A stretch of 64,000 nt of DNA from Salidesulfovibrio brasiliensis JCM 12178 (lineage in GTDB: Bacteria; Desulfobacterota; Desulfovibrionia; Desulfovibrionales; Desulfovibrionaceae). Below are positions 1 through 8,184 of the stretch, piece after piece (the first letter of the stretch is position 1; the number at the start of each line of letters is the position of its first letter). The translations under genes and the position numbers were made by a program. The notes beneath the pieces are model-generated. The model ran no database searches. It saw only the letters and a program-made list of their open reading frames with translations, and had not been told where the DNA came from. The stretch lies in the NCBI RefSeq assembly GCF_001311825.1, contig NZ_BBCB01000007.1, forward strand, positions 1-64,000, given 5' to 3'.

Positions 1-1
1 G

Positions 2-70
2 CTCGAAGCCGGGGCCAACCGCCTCGGCACGTCGTCGTCCGTGGCCGTCTGCGGCGGCCGCGCCCCGTAA
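2..70 (+). CDS. deoC: Deoxyribose-phosphate aldolase, C-terminal end only
   Basis: Only the last 22 codons lie in the window. They read through an AGANRLGTSS motif, which matches the phosphate-binding end of DeoC, where a Gly-rich loop near the C terminus binds the substrate phosphate. DeoC cleaves 2-deoxyribose-5-phosphate to glyceraldehyde-3-phosphate and acetaldehyde in the cytoplasm. The stop is 15 bases before the start of the cobalamin gene cbiC, so the two may be co-transcribed. The call rests on a short stretch, so it is probable rather than certain. Confidence 0.6.
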   Translation, partial: LEAGANRLGTSSSVAVCGGRAP

Positions 71-85
71 AACCCGGAAGTAGCC

Positions 86-735
86 ATGTCCCGCGACAGT
101 ATCAGGGATATCCCGCTGCCCGCCGACATCGAGGCGGAATCCTTCCGCATTATCGACAGCGAAGTGCCGCAGCCGCGCCTTATGACGGGGGCGAGTGGGA
201 GATCGTGCGCCGCATGATCCACACCACGGCGGACTTCGAGATGCTCGACCTCGTTTGTTTCCATCCACAATCCGTGGCCAACGGCGTTGCGGCTCTCAGC
301 AGGGGCGGTCTCGTCGTTACGGATACGGAAATGGCCCGAAAGGGCATTCCTGTTCGGCGCATGGATCCGCTTGGTTGTGAAGTCCGCTGTCTGATGAACG
401 ATCCCCGCGTGGCCGAGGCCGCAAAGCGAAACGGCACCACCCGCGCCTTTGCTGCCGTGGACTTCGCGCTCGATGAGCTTCATCCGTCCGTCTGGGTGGT
501 GGGCAACGCTCCCACCGCGCTGATCCGGCTGGTGGACCGCGTGCGCGAGGGTGCGCCCGTTCCCGACTTGGTGGTCGGCATGCCGGTCGGGTTTGTCAAC
601 GCTGCGGAGTCCAAGGACTACCTGATGGATTCCAGCATCCCGCACATCGCCGTCAAGGGGCGCAAGGGCGGCTCTGCGCTTGCTGCCTGCGTGGTCAACG
701 CATTGGCAGAGATGGCCCTGCGCAAGTCCCGATAG
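86..735 (+). CDS. cbiC: Precorrin-8X methylmutase (CbiC/CobH), frameshifted
   Basis: CbiC/CobH moves a methyl group from C11 to C12 of precorrin-8 (cobalt-precorrin-8 in the anaerobic route) during cobalamin synthesis. The ATG at 86 follows a GGAAG ribosome site and opens with a normal N terminus (residues 1-31, ending SEVPQPR). At about 178-181 the frame breaks. One base later the family sequence resumes as YDGGEWEIVRRMIHTTADFE, which carries the conserved histidine thought to act as the catalytic acid, and runs to the stop. The total length is 650 bases, one short of a whole number of codons. Restoring one C in the CGCCTTAT stretch would give 216 residues, the usual family size. The frame is broken as written, but the rest is well conserved, so a sequence error or a very recent mutation is likely. 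Confidence 0.85.
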
Positions 736-938
736 ACCCGTCATTCTTTCCAATACGCTCCAAGTTTTTCGTCTCTTCGCCGGAAACCGTGATAAACCGT
801 ATATCGGACGGTTGTCTGGCGGCTTTCCCGTTGCAAATTCGTTCCTGTTTGCCTTGCTTTGACCATAAGACAGTGCTAGTGGCGAACTATTACTGTTTCA
901 AAGGCCTTGGGGATTAATTCTCATTTTGGATTGAGGTT

Positions 939-1169
939 ATGGCAAAAAAGAAGAAGGGACAGAGCAAGGTCACGGTCTATCCGGACTGGTGCAAGGGTTG
1001 CGGTGTTTGTGTGTCCTTCTGTCCGGCCAAGGTGCTTGAGCTGGACGAGACCGGCAAATGCCACGTGGCCAGGGAAGACGACTGTATCCACTGCGGGTTC
1101 TGCGAGCTGCACTGCCCGGATTTCGCGATCGTGGTCACGGACAAGAAACCGAAGGACGAGCAGGCCTAG
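939..1169 (+). CDS. korD: 2-oxoacid:ferredoxin oxidoreductase delta subunit (2x[4Fe-4S] ferredoxin)
   Basis: A 76-residue ferredoxin-like protein with a Lys-rich N terminus and two cluster-binding motifs: CKGCGVCVSFCP (residues about 19-30) and CIHCGFCELHCP (about 49-60), each CxxCxxCxxxCP. It is the electron-carrying small subunit of a four-subunit 2-oxoacid oxidoreductase, passing electrons from the thiamine pyrophosphate site to ferredoxin. It is the first gene of a delta-alpha-beta-gamma operon; the alpha gene starts 24 bases after its stop. About 200 bases without a gene lie upstream and should hold the operon promoter, though I see no convincing -35/-10 pair there. Confidence 0.9.
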   Translation: MAKKKKGQSKVTVYPDWCKGCGVCVSFCPAKVLELDETGKCHVAREDDCIHCGFCELHCPDFAIVVTDKKPKDEQA

Positions 1170-1193
1170 GCCGCTGACGAGGAAGTTCCAACC

Positions 1194-2339
1194 ATGGCAA
1201 GACGCAAGAAGAAACAAGAGATTTTCGCGCTCGGCAACGAAGCGGTGGTCGAAGGCGCGCTCATCGCCGGCTGCACGTTCTACGGGGGCTATCCCATTAC
1301 CCCGTCCTCGGAGATCATGGAGATCATGGCCTCACGGCTGCCCGCCCACGAGGACGGCGTGTTCGTGCAGATGGAAGACGAAATCGCCAGCATGGGCGCG
1401 GTCATCGGCGCATCGCTGGCCGGAAGAAAGGCCATGACCGCCACGTCCGGCCCCGGCTTTTCCCTCATGCAGGAGCACCTCGGGTACGCCTGCATGGCCG
1501 AGGCACCCTGTGTGCTCGTGAACGTCATGCGCGGCGGCCCCTCCACAGGACTGCCCACCAGCCCGGCGCAGGGCGACGTGTTACAGGCCCGCTGGGGCAC
1601 GCACGGCGACCATCCGATCATCGTGCTCTCCGCCGCCGACGTGCAGGAATGTCTGGAGATGACCATCAAGGCCTTCAACATGGCGGAAAAATATCGCACG
1701 CCGGTCATTCTCCTCATCGACGAAATTACCGCGCATACCCGTGAGAAGATCGAGCTGCCCAACCCGGGCGACTACGAGATTCACAGCCGCGTGGTGCCGT
1801 CCATGCCGCCCGAATGGTACAAACCGTATGAAGAGACCGTGCGCGGCGTGCCGCCCATGCCGCCCATCGGCTCGGGCTACCGCTTCCACGTTACCGGCCT
1901 GACCCACGACCGCAACGGCTATCCGACCTCCCGGCCGGATGAGGTGGACGAACTGATGCAGCGGATGCACCGCAAGATCGACCAGTTCTTCTACGACATC
2001 CAGCTCACCGAGGAGACCACCTGCGACGATGCGGACGTGGTTGTCGTGGCTTACGGCTCCGTGGCCCGCTCGGCCGAGTTTGCCGTGCAGCAGGCCCGCG
2101 AGTCCGGTGTCAAGGCCGGGCTTCTGAAACTTCAGACGCTCTTCCCCTATCCGCGCAGGGCCATGGAAAAGCTTCTGGCCCATGCCAGAACGCTGGTGGT
2201 GCCGGAAATGAACATGGGGCAGATCTCCCGCGAAGTGAAGCGTGTCAACATGGGCCGGGCATCGGTTCGTACGATCAACCGTGTCGATGGCCAGATCATC
2301 ACGCCGTCCGAAATCCTCAAGGTCATCATGCAGGGGTAG
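1194..2339 (+). CDS. korA: 2-oxoacid:ferredoxin oxidoreductase alpha subunit
   Basis: This 381-residue protein matches the KorA alpha subunit. The N-terminal half has the GNEAVVEGALIAGCTFYGGY and PITPSSEI motifs, then TATSGPGFSLM and the RGGPSTGLPT loop typical of the pyrimidine-binding domain. The C-terminal third (from about residue 280) is a transketolase-C-like domain. Together with beta it makes the thiamine pyrophosphate site that oxidatively decarboxylates a 2-oxoacid, usually 2-oxoglutarate, to the acyl-CoA. It sits in the operon between the ferredoxin subunit and the beta subunit, with only 4 bases before the latter. Sequence alone does not settle whether the substrate is 2-oxoglutarate or a branched-chain 2-oxoacid. 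Confidence 0.9.
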   Translation: MARRKKKQEIFALGNEAVVEGALIAGCTFYGGYPITPSSEIMEIMASRLPAHEDGVFVQMEDEIASMGAVIGASLAGRKAMTATSGPGFSLMQEHLGYACMAEAPCVLVNVMRGGPSTGLPTSPAQGDVLQARWGTHGDHPIIVLSAADVQECLEMTIKAFNMAEKYRTPVILLIDEITAHTREKIELPNPGDYEIHSRVVPSMPPEWYKPYEETVRGVPPMPPIGSGYRFHVTGLTHDRNGYPTSRPDEVDELMQRMHRKIDQFFYDIQLTEETTCDDADVVVVAYGSVARSAEFAVQQARESGVKAGLLKLQTLFPYPRRAMEKLLAHARTLVVPEMNMGQISREVKRVNMGRASVRTINRVDGQIITPSEILKVIMQG

Positions 2340-2343
2340 CGCC

Positions 2344-3198
2344 ATGAACGAAGTCACCGGAAACGAAATCATTCATCAATATCTGAGGCATAACAAGAAG
2401 TTCCCCCACGTGCTCTGTGCGGGGTGCGGCCACGGCATCGTGCTCGGGTCCCTGATCCGCAGCGTGCATTCGCTGGACATCCCCAAGGACGACGTCGTCA
2501 TTGTCGCCGGGATTGGCTGCTCCGGCAGGCTGGCCGTGTATGTGGACTTCAATACCATCCATACAACCCACGGCAGGGCGCTGACCTTTGCCACGGGCAT
2601 CAAGATGTCCAACCCCAAGCTCAAGGTCATCTGTATCATGGGCGACGGGGATGCGCTGTCCATCGGCGGTAACCATCTCATTCACGCCGCGCGGCGCAAC
2701 ATCGGCGTCACCGCCCTGATCCTCAACAACAACATCTACGGCATGACCGGCGGGCAGAGTTCCCCGGCCACGCCTAGCGGCAGCACTTCCATGACCGCTC
2801 CGTTCGGCCAGTTGGAAGAGAGCTTCGACACCGTGTCCCTCGGGCAGGGGGCCGGAGCCAACTACGTTGCCCGCGGCACCGTGTTCCATGTGCAGAAGCT
2901 GGAGCGCCTCATGTGCGAGGCCATCACCAAGCCCGGCTTCAACATGCTCGAAGTGCTCACTCCGTGCCACACGCAGTACGGCCGCAAGAACAAGTTCAAG
3001 GGCCCTGTGGACATGTACAAGTGGCTCAAGAAGACCGCGGTCCCGGTGGAGCGGTATCAGGAAATGAAGGAAGAGCAGCGCGGGGACCGCATCCCCATCG
3101 GCGTGTTCACCGACAAGGGCAACCCCGGACTGGAGGAACGCTATTTCGGCCTGAAGAAGGAACTGCTCGCCAAGCAGCAGGCAGCGGAGGGTAAGTAA
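2344..3198 (+). CDS. korB: 2-oxoacid:ferredoxin oxidoreductase beta subunit
   Basis: The 284-residue beta subunit carries the cofactor diphosphate-binding motif MGDGDALSIGGNH (about residue 99) followed by NNNIYGMTGGQ. The N-terminal CAGCGHG motif and later conserved cysteines are typical of the family. I place the start at the ATG at 2344, 4 bases after the alpha stop; a longer in-frame reading would overlap the alpha gene and has no support. Beta binds thiamine pyrophosphate and Mg2+, and pairs with alpha for oxidative decarboxylation of 2-oxoacids. Confidence 0.92.
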   Translation: MNEVTGNEIIHQYLRHNKKFPHVLCAGCGHGIVLGSLIRSVHSLDIPKDDVVIVAGIGCSGRLAVYVDFNTIHTTHGRALTFATGIKMSNPKLKVICIMGDGDALSIGGNHLIHAARRNIGVTALILNNNIYGMTGGQSSPATPSGSTSMTAPFGQLEESFDTVSLGQGAGANYVARGTVFHVQKLERLMCEAITKPGFNMLEVLTPCHTQYGRKNKFKGPVDMYKWLKKTAVPVERYQEMKEEQRGDRIPIGVFTDKGNPGLEERYFGLKKELLAKQQAAEGK

Positions 3199-3792
3199 AT
3201 GAAACAGCCCATGGAACTTCAGCGATTTGAAATCCGCTTCTCCGGTCTTGGCGGACAGGGCATCATCACTCTGGGCAAGGTCATGGGCGCGGGGCTCGCG
3301 CTCGGCCACGGCTACAACGTCACCCAGACCCAGAGCTACGGCCCCGAAGCGCGTGGCGGCTCCAGCCGTTGCGACCTCGTGGTCAGCTCCGGGCGCATCA
3401 GCTTTCCCAAGGCGGAAAGCCTCGACCTGCTGGTGGCGCTCTCGCAGGAAGCGTGCAACGCCTATTATCCGTACCTCAAGCCCGGCGGGGTGCTGGTCAT
3501 TGAGTCGGACATCGTGAAGCAGCCGCCGACGAACCACTACCTCGGGCTGCCGTTCACGCAGCTTGCCAAGGACAAGGTCGGTATCGTGCAGGCCATGAAT
3601 ACGGTGGTGCTTGGTGCGCTGACGCACCTGCTGCCGTTCACGGTGCAGCGCGTGATGCGCAAGAGCATGGAGGAGACGCTTCCGGCCAAGATTCGCGCCG
3701 TGAACGTGAAGGCCTTCAATCTCGGGCACCGCGAGGCCAAGAAGCACTTCGGCGAAAGCCCGGAAGTATGGGGCGTGGCACCCGAAGAGTAA
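3199..3792 (+). CDS. korC: 2-oxoacid:ferredoxin oxidoreductase gamma subunit
   Basis: A 197-residue protein with the FSGLGGQGIITLG nucleotide-fold motif at residues 14-26 and QTQSYGPEARGG, both diagnostic of the gamma subunit that helps bind CoA. The ATG follows the TAA stop of the beta gene directly, with the ribosome site (GAGGG) inside the end of beta, so the two are translationally coupled. It is the last gene of the operon and is followed 30 bases later by a perfect intrinsic terminator. Confidence 0.9.
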   Translation: MKQPMELQRFEIRFSGLGGQGIITLGKVMGAGLALGHGYNVTQTQSYGPEARGGSSRCDLVVSSGRISFPKAESLDLLVALSQEACNAYYPYLKPGGVLVIESDIVKQPPTNHYLGLPFTQLAKDKVGIVQAMNTVVLGALTHLLPFTVQRVMRKSMEETLPAKIRAVNVKAFNLGHREAKKHFGESPEVWGVAPEE

Positions 3793-3821
3793 CAATCACC
3801 CGCCAGTTATTGGAAAATTGA

Positions 3822-3857
3822 AAGAAGCCCCGGACCACAGAGTCCGGGGCTTCTTTG
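3822..3857 (+). terminator. Intrinsic terminator of the kor operon
   Basis: A perfect 14-bp inverted repeat (arms 3822-3835 and 3842-3855, core GCCCCGGAC / GTCCGGGGC) with a 6-base loop, ending in a short T run. It lies 30 bases after the korC stop. Confidence 0.9.
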
Positions 3858-3900
3858 TCGTATGAGTACTCTCACCCCTCGGCACCCGCCGAAGGCAAGA

Positions 3901-3971
3901 TTGGGATTCCAAAGGGTTATGACCCTTTGGCCGCCGGAGGCGAAATCACCAGACAATCCGCCGCAGGCGGA
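3901..3971. repeat. Intergenic palindromic (REP-like) element
   Basis: Three features are packed in 71 bases: a perfect palindrome CCAAAGGG-6-CCCTTTGG (3909-3930), a CCGCCGGAGGCG block directly after it, and a second inverted repeat TCCGCC-GCA-GGCGGA (3957-3971). From memory, sequences of this type recur between genes in Desulfovibrio genomes, but only one copy is in this window. It lies between the kor terminator and the end of the converging small gene. Confidence 0.5.
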
Positions 3972-3973
3972 AC

Positions 3974-4093
3974 CTATTTCTTCTTCTGGTCTGCAGCAGT
4001 CGTCCGCACCGGACGCGCCGAGCCGAAGGACTTGAAGGCCGAGGACAGAAAACGCTTGCGGTCGCCGGAGGAAAGGGTGGGGCGGTTGCTCAT
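3974..4093 (-). CDS. Small basic protein, 39 residues
   Basis: The ATG at 4093 has a good ribosome site (AGGAGA, 8 bases upstream) and the frame ends in TAG at 3974. The 39-residue product is Ser/Arg/Lys-rich and ends in KKK, with no cysteine and no membrane segment. It starts 10 bases after the stop of the TPR-like gene, in the same direction, so it is probably its operon partner. I do not recognise it. Support comes from the ribosome site, the spacing and the codon choice (CGC, AAG, GCG and TCC dominate). Confidence 0.55.
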   Translation of the reverse strand: MSNRPTLSSGDRKRFLSSAFKSFGSARPVRTTAADQKKK

Positions 4094-4103
4094 GGCTGTC
4101 TCC

Positions 4104-4409
4104 TTATGCGGCTTCGAGTTTTTCGAAGTTGCTTTTGATCTTGCGGTAGAGGCCGGTGTCGGTTCCGGCTTCGCGCTCGGTGATGCTCATTGCGAGTTTG
4201 AAATTCGTGGCGGCTTTTTCGACGAACCCTTGGGTCTGCATCACGAGGGCGAGGTTGTTGCGAATTTTCGCCTCGTTGAGTGCGGAGCGAAATGCTTTGC
4301 ACTTGTCCAGCGCCTGCGTGAGAAGAAACTGGGCGTTCATGTAATCGCCGTCGGAAAGCGCTTTCATGCCTTCCTTGTTCAGAACACCGACGAGTTTTGC
4401 CTGACTCAT
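4104..4409 (-). CDS. TPR-like helical protein, about 101 residues
   Basis: The start chosen is the ATG at 4409, behind a GGGAGG ribosome site; a longer in-frame reading lacks one. The 101-residue product is all-helical and looks like two to three tetratricopeptide repeats: GMKALSDGDYMNAQFLLTQA, then a second unit around KIRNNLALVMQTQGFVEKAA. No signal peptide is present, so it should be a cytoplasmic protein-binding adaptor. The ATG of the 39-residue protein follows 10 bases after its stop. The partner is unknown. Confidence 0.75.
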   Translation of the reverse strand: MSQAKLVGVLNKEGMKALSDGDYMNAQFLLTQALDKCKAFRSALNEAKIRNNLALVMQTQGFVEKAATNFKLAMSITEREAGTDTGLYRKIKSNFEKLEAA

Positions 4410-4614
4410 TGCATAGCCTCCCGATTTTGAATGAAGTTTGGCCGGGACCGGTGGGGGACCGGTCCCGGCTGGGTACAGGAGGAATGAGTGCGTGTTTCGT
4501 TTTTCATGCGTTCGACGTTTGGAGGATTGTCGTGCCTTGTTGACTCTTTGATAGTGAAAATCGTTTTCAACGTCAACACGTTTTTTCAAAAAAACTTGGG
4601 AAGGCGTGATTCGG

Positions 4615-5259
4615 CTAAAATGTGGTCTTGACGGTGGGCTGCATGCTCTCGCCCGTGTCGGGTGTGTTGAGCAGGTCTCGGATGCGTTCGTTGACGGGCA
4701 GTGACCAGGCGTGGGCGGCGGCCACAACATTGTCGCGCATTCTCACGACCTTGGCGAGGACGATGATGGAGTCGTCGCTTACTTCGTAGGCTCCCTTGAG
4801 GACAGAGGGTTCCAGCGAGTATCCTTCTTTGCGGACCATGATGTCGTCGTCGGTGTGGGCGGCGGCTTTTTCGTCGAACATTTCCACCGCGTTTTCCGGC
4901 GGTGCGCCCTCGGCTATGCGCCAGCCGCGCTGGACCAGCCGGATGCCGAGCTGGTTGGCGATGACTTCACCAAAGGGGCTGTTGTCGGCGGGGTTTTCCA
5001 TGTTCGTGAAGCGCTGCACGTAGACGGGGGATTCCTTGGGCAGCAGGGCGCGGTTGACCTCGCTGTTCAGGGTGTCGGCCATCTCGTAGATGATGTTGAC
5101 GACCGGCTCGCCTTTTTCGGGAAACACCGGGGTGGCCGTGGTGGGATCGTCAAAAACGAACTCGTAGGTGGATTTCGCGCCTTCCTTGATGGTGGAACAG
5201 CCGAAAGCGAGCGCAGTGGCCAGCACGAACGCAAGAAAGATGTGAACCGCTTTGAACAT
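4615..5259 (-). CDS. FlgO-like outer-membrane lipoprotein
   Basis: A 214-residue protein with a lipoprotein signal peptide: basic N terminus, hydrophobic core and a lipobox ALAFGC with Cys at about residue 21. The mature part has SPVYVQRFTN, SPFGEVIANQLG and LVQRGWRI, the pattern of the FlgO-like domain found in Vibrio flagellar H-ring/outer-membrane lipoproteins and many uncharacterised lipoproteins. The motor genes motA and motB lie 1 kb away on the other strand, which fits a link to flagella but does not prove it. It is monocistronic or leads the TPR-like gene after a gap of about 205 bases. Confidence 0.7.
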   Translation of the reverse strand: MFKAVHIFLAFVLATALAFGCSTIKEGAKSTYEFVFDDPTTATPVFPEKGEPVVNIIYEMADTLNSEVNRALLPKESPVYVQRFTNMENPADNSPFGEVIANQLGIRLVQRGWRIAEGAPPENAVEMFDEKAAAHTDDDIMVRKEGYSLEPSVLKGAYEVSDDSIIVLAKVVRMRDNVVAAAHAWSLPVNERIRDLLNTPDTGESMQPTVKTTF

Positions 5260-5338
5260 GGGCGTATCCTCTGATTGTGTTGCGCGGCAACGTGCGGGGC
5301 CCTCCCTGCTGTCGCGCCGTACGCTTCTGATCGGCAGT

Positions 5339-6165
5339 CTACTCGAAATCCTTTAGAATTTCCTCAAGAAGCTGCCCCATGGCGCTGGATGCTCCCTGCG
5401 CTGCGGCGAGCACTGCCTCGTGGGAGGTCTGCTCCATGCAGTCGGGCAGGTTCTTGTTCGTCAGGCAGGAGAAGGCCAGCACCCGCATGTTCATGTGCGT
5501 GGCGGCCATGGCCTCCAGCGCAGTGGACATGCCGATGGCGTCGGCTCCAAGCGCTCTGTAGGCGCGGGTCTCGGCCGGGGTCTCAAGGTTCGGCCCCGGC
5601 ACCTGGACGTAGACGCCGCGTTCCAGCCGGATGCCCAGACGCAGTGCTGCCTCTTCGGCTCGGATCACGAGACGCCTGTCGTAAACGCGGCTCATGTCCG
5701 GAAAGCGCGGGCCCCACTCTTCGTGATTGTCTCCGGTCAGGCAACTCGCGCCGCTGAAGTTGATGTGGTCGGTAATGACCATGGGGCGCCCGTCTCGAAC
5801 TGCGGGTTCAGTGCGCCTGCGGCATTGGTGAGGATCACGGTGTCGATGCCGAGCTCGAAAAAGACCCGGATTCCATGCACCACTTCCTGCGGAGCAAACC
5901 CTTCGTAGAGGTGGATGCGACCGTTCATGACGGCCACGGGAGTCCCGGCCAGCGTGCCGAAAAGCAGCCGCCCGGCGTGTCCTTCCACTGTGGATACCGG
6001 AAAGCCGGGGATGTCTCCGTAAGGAATCTCGTGTTCGACCTTCATGGCATCCAGAATGCCGCCAAGACCCGAACCTGTAACGATCCCTGCTCTTACGGGT
6101 TGTTTTTTTCCCACTTTTTCCTGTATATACCCTATAGATTGCAGCACAGTCCTGCGTATGCTCAT
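5339..6165 (-). CDS. Purine nucleoside phosphorylase, frameshifted
   Basis: The two halves of a trimeric-type purine nucleoside phosphorylase lie in different frames. The N-terminal half (from ATG 6165) has GIVTGSGLGG, the phosphate-binding VEGHAGRLLFG and NAAGALNPQFETGAP. The C-terminal half (to 5339) has DHINFSG, VYVQVPGPNLETPAE and ADAIGMSTALEAMAA. The break is at the run of four G on the + strand (5783-5786); a fifth G would join GAP to MVITDHINFSG as in the family and give 275 residues. The enzyme splits purine nucleosides with phosphate for salvage. The intact family residues on both sides make an indel error the simplest reading. Confidence 0.88.
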
Positions 6166-6263
6166 GGATTCTCCCTGTTCGTGGACCCGGGCTGTGATCG
6201 AGACATAGTAAGCGACAACCTACCGGATTGTAACTGTAAATTCGGAATAAGGCGGGTTACCGA

Positions 6264-7013
6264 ATGGATATTGCCACCTTACTCGGGCTCATCGTCGGCC
6301 TCGGCCTCGTGGTCGGTGCCATCATCATCGGCGGTGCCGTTGATGTCTTTCTCAACGTTCCCGGCATGATGATCGTCGTGGGCGGGACCCTCGCCTCCAT
6401 CATGGTCGCCTTTCCCTTTGAGGAAGTAGTACAGGCCATCAAAGCGGCATTCAAGGTTTTTCACCAGCGCAAGACCCGCGCCCGCGATGTGGTCAACATC
6501 ATGGTCAAGGTAGCGGAAATCAGCCGCCGCGAAGGGCTTCTGGCCCTTGAAAACGTGCAGACCGAAAACATGGTTCTCAAGAAATCCTGCCAGCTTATCG
6601 CGGACAACGCCGATACACAGCTCATCCATGCCACGCTGGCCATTGAGATCAATTCCATGCGCCGCCGCCATCAGGTGGGGCAGGACGTGTTCAAGCGGCT
6701 CGGCAGCCTCGCCCCGGCCTTCGGGATGATGGGGACGCTCATCGGCCTCGTGCAGATGCTCTCCCGGCTGAATGATCCCGCCTCCATCGGTCCGGCCATG
6801 GCCGTCGCCATCCTGACCACTTTTTACGGTTCCGCGCTCTCCACGCTCATCTTCATCCCGCTGGCCGCCAAGCTCAAGGCCCGCACCCTGCAGGAGCAGC
6901 TCAACCTCGAGATCATCTTCGAGGGCGCCAAGTCCATCCTTGAAAACAACAACCCGAGACTCGTTTACGAAAAGCTGTCGTCGTTCCTGTCACCTTCGGA
7001 ACGCGGGGAGTAA
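6264..7013 (+). CDS. motA: Flagellar motor stator protein MotA
   Basis: A 249-residue membrane protein with four predicted membrane segments: two near the N terminus (residues about 5-22 and 30-50, including GGTLASIMVAFP) and two in the second half (LAPAFGMMGTLIGLVQML and the following AVAILTTFYGSALSTLIF). The long cytoplasmic loop between them holds the charged residues that contact the rotor protein FliG. It forms the ion channel with MotB and drives flagellar rotation. The motB gene starts 3 bases after its stop. Confidence 0.93.
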   Translation: MDIATLLGLIVGLGLVVGAIIIGGAVDVFLNVPGMMIVVGGTLASIMVAFPFEEVVQAIKAAFKVFHQRKTRARDVVNIMVKVAEISRREGLLALENVQTENMVLKKSCQLIADNADTQLIHATLAIEINSMRRRHQVGQDVFKRLGSLAPAFGMMGTLIGLVQMLSRLNDPASIGPAMAVAILTTFYGSALSTLIFIPLAAKLKARTLQEQLNLEIIFEGAKSILENNNPRLVYEKLSSFLSPSERGE

Positions 7014-7016
7014 GTC

Positions 7017-7760
7017 GTGAAAGACGAAAAGCTCGATATCTACGAGATTCCGCAGGAAGACGAAAACGAGGGCCAGCAGTGGCTGACCACCTTCGCCGAC
7101 CTCTCCATGCTGCTGCTCGTGTTCTTCATCCTGCTGTATTCCATGTCGACCATCGACACGGCCAAGTTCTCGGAAACGTTCTCCTCGGTTACCAACGCGC
7201 TTTCTGGCAAACTGGATAAAATCTCCACCAGCCGCATAACCCGCGACGAGGCCGGGGTGCTCATCGATCAGGCCCTGATGCGGCGGCAGATCATCGAATC
7301 GCAACGCAAGGTCTTTGCCGAGGTCAAGACCCTGCAGACCACCAAGGGCCTCGAAGGCATTGTCAGCGCCAACTTCGAGGACGGGGTCATTACGCTCAGG
7401 GTCCCGGGCGACGTACTCTTCGCCACGGGCCGCGTCACCCTCAGTCCAGAGGGCCAGCAACTTGTGGCTCAGCTCAGGGAATTCTTCATCCAGCATCCGG
7501 ACCAGACCATCAAGATCACAGGCTACACCGATAACACGCAGCCGAGTGGCAGAGGCCGCTTCAAGGACAACTGGGAGATTTCGGCAATGCGGGCGGTCAA
7601 CGTGCTTCGTCTGCTCTTGAAGCTGGGCATTGAACCCTCCCGATTGACCGCGACAGGGCTTGCAGACATGAATCCCCTTTACCCCAACACGACTCCGGCT
7701 TACCGTGGTAAGAACAGGAGAGTGGAGTTCGTGCTTGAAAAACGGGTGACCGGAAGGTAA
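7017..7760 (+). CDS. motB: Flagellar motor stator protein MotB
   Basis: A 247-residue protein starting at a GTG 3 bases after the motA stop. A single N-terminal membrane helix (residues about 25-45) begins with TTFADLSMLLLVFFILLYSM, in which the Asp is the ion-binding residue. The C-terminal OmpA-like domain, with ITGYTDN and the NRRVEF end, anchors the stator to peptidoglycan. The helix reads FADLSMLLLVFF; I cannot tell from it whether H+ or Na+ is used. Confidence 0.93.
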   Translation: MKDEKLDIYEIPQEDENEGQQWLTTFADLSMLLLVFFILLYSMSTIDTAKFSETFSSVTNALSGKLDKISTSRITRDEAGVLIDQALMRRQIIESQRKVFAEVKTLQTTKGLEGIVSANFEDGVITLRVPGDVLFATGRVTLSPEGQQLVAQLREFFIQHPDQTIKITGYTDNTQPSGRGRFKDNWEISAMRAVNVLRLLLKLGIEPSRLTATGLADMNPLYPNTTPAYRGKNRRVEFVLEKRVTGR

Positions 7761-7799
7761 TGGGAACCGCCGGACTGGGTTCCGGCACCGAGGTAACCA

Positions 7800-8171
7800 A
7801 TGGATTTCAAGATTTCCCTACCAGATGCTGAGGAAAAACTACGCCGGGCGTTCAGGACCCGCGTGCCCGGGTTGACGGCCAATTTTCTGGATCTCGGCGT
7901 GTCTACGCCGGTCAAGGATATTTCCGCCACAGGATTCGCGGTGCAGGGAAGCGCCGGAATGAAAGAGAACTCGGAACACACAGTCCGCCTCCTGCTCAAC
8001 GACAAACTCTTCCTCGGCGACATCCGCTGCACGGTCATCCGCGTCGTGAAGAACGGCATCGTGGGCCTCAACTTCGAGGAGCTTGACCGTAAGCAGCAAC
8101 AGCGGCTCGACAAGCTGGTTCTTGAAGTCCAGAAGCGGCTTATTGCCCTTCGCAAACAAAAACAGAAATAG
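7800..8171 (+). CDS. PilZ domain protein downstream of motAB
   Basis: A 123-residue single-domain protein. RAFRTRVPG supplies the RxxxR motif and KDISATGFAV the D/NxSxxG motif of c-di-GMP-binding PilZ domains. A coiled C-terminal helix ends in KQKQK. It lies 39 bases after motB in the same direction, so it is probably in the motor operon and could couple c-di-GMP to motor output in the manner of YcgR, although it lacks the N-terminal YcgR domain. The partner is inferred from position only. Confidence 0.85.
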   Translation: MDFKISLPDAEEKLRRAFRTRVPGLTANFLDLGVSTPVKDISATGFAVQGSAGMKENSEHTVRLLLNDKLFLGDIRCTVIRVVKNGIVGLNFEELDRKQQQRLDKLVLEVQKRLIALRKQKQK

Positions 8172-8184
8172 ATAACGGAGCAGC

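Noticed and set aside
817-834. TGGC...TTGC as a sigma-54 promoter before korD
   Set aside because: The two elements are 3 bases too far apart for a -24/-12 promoter.
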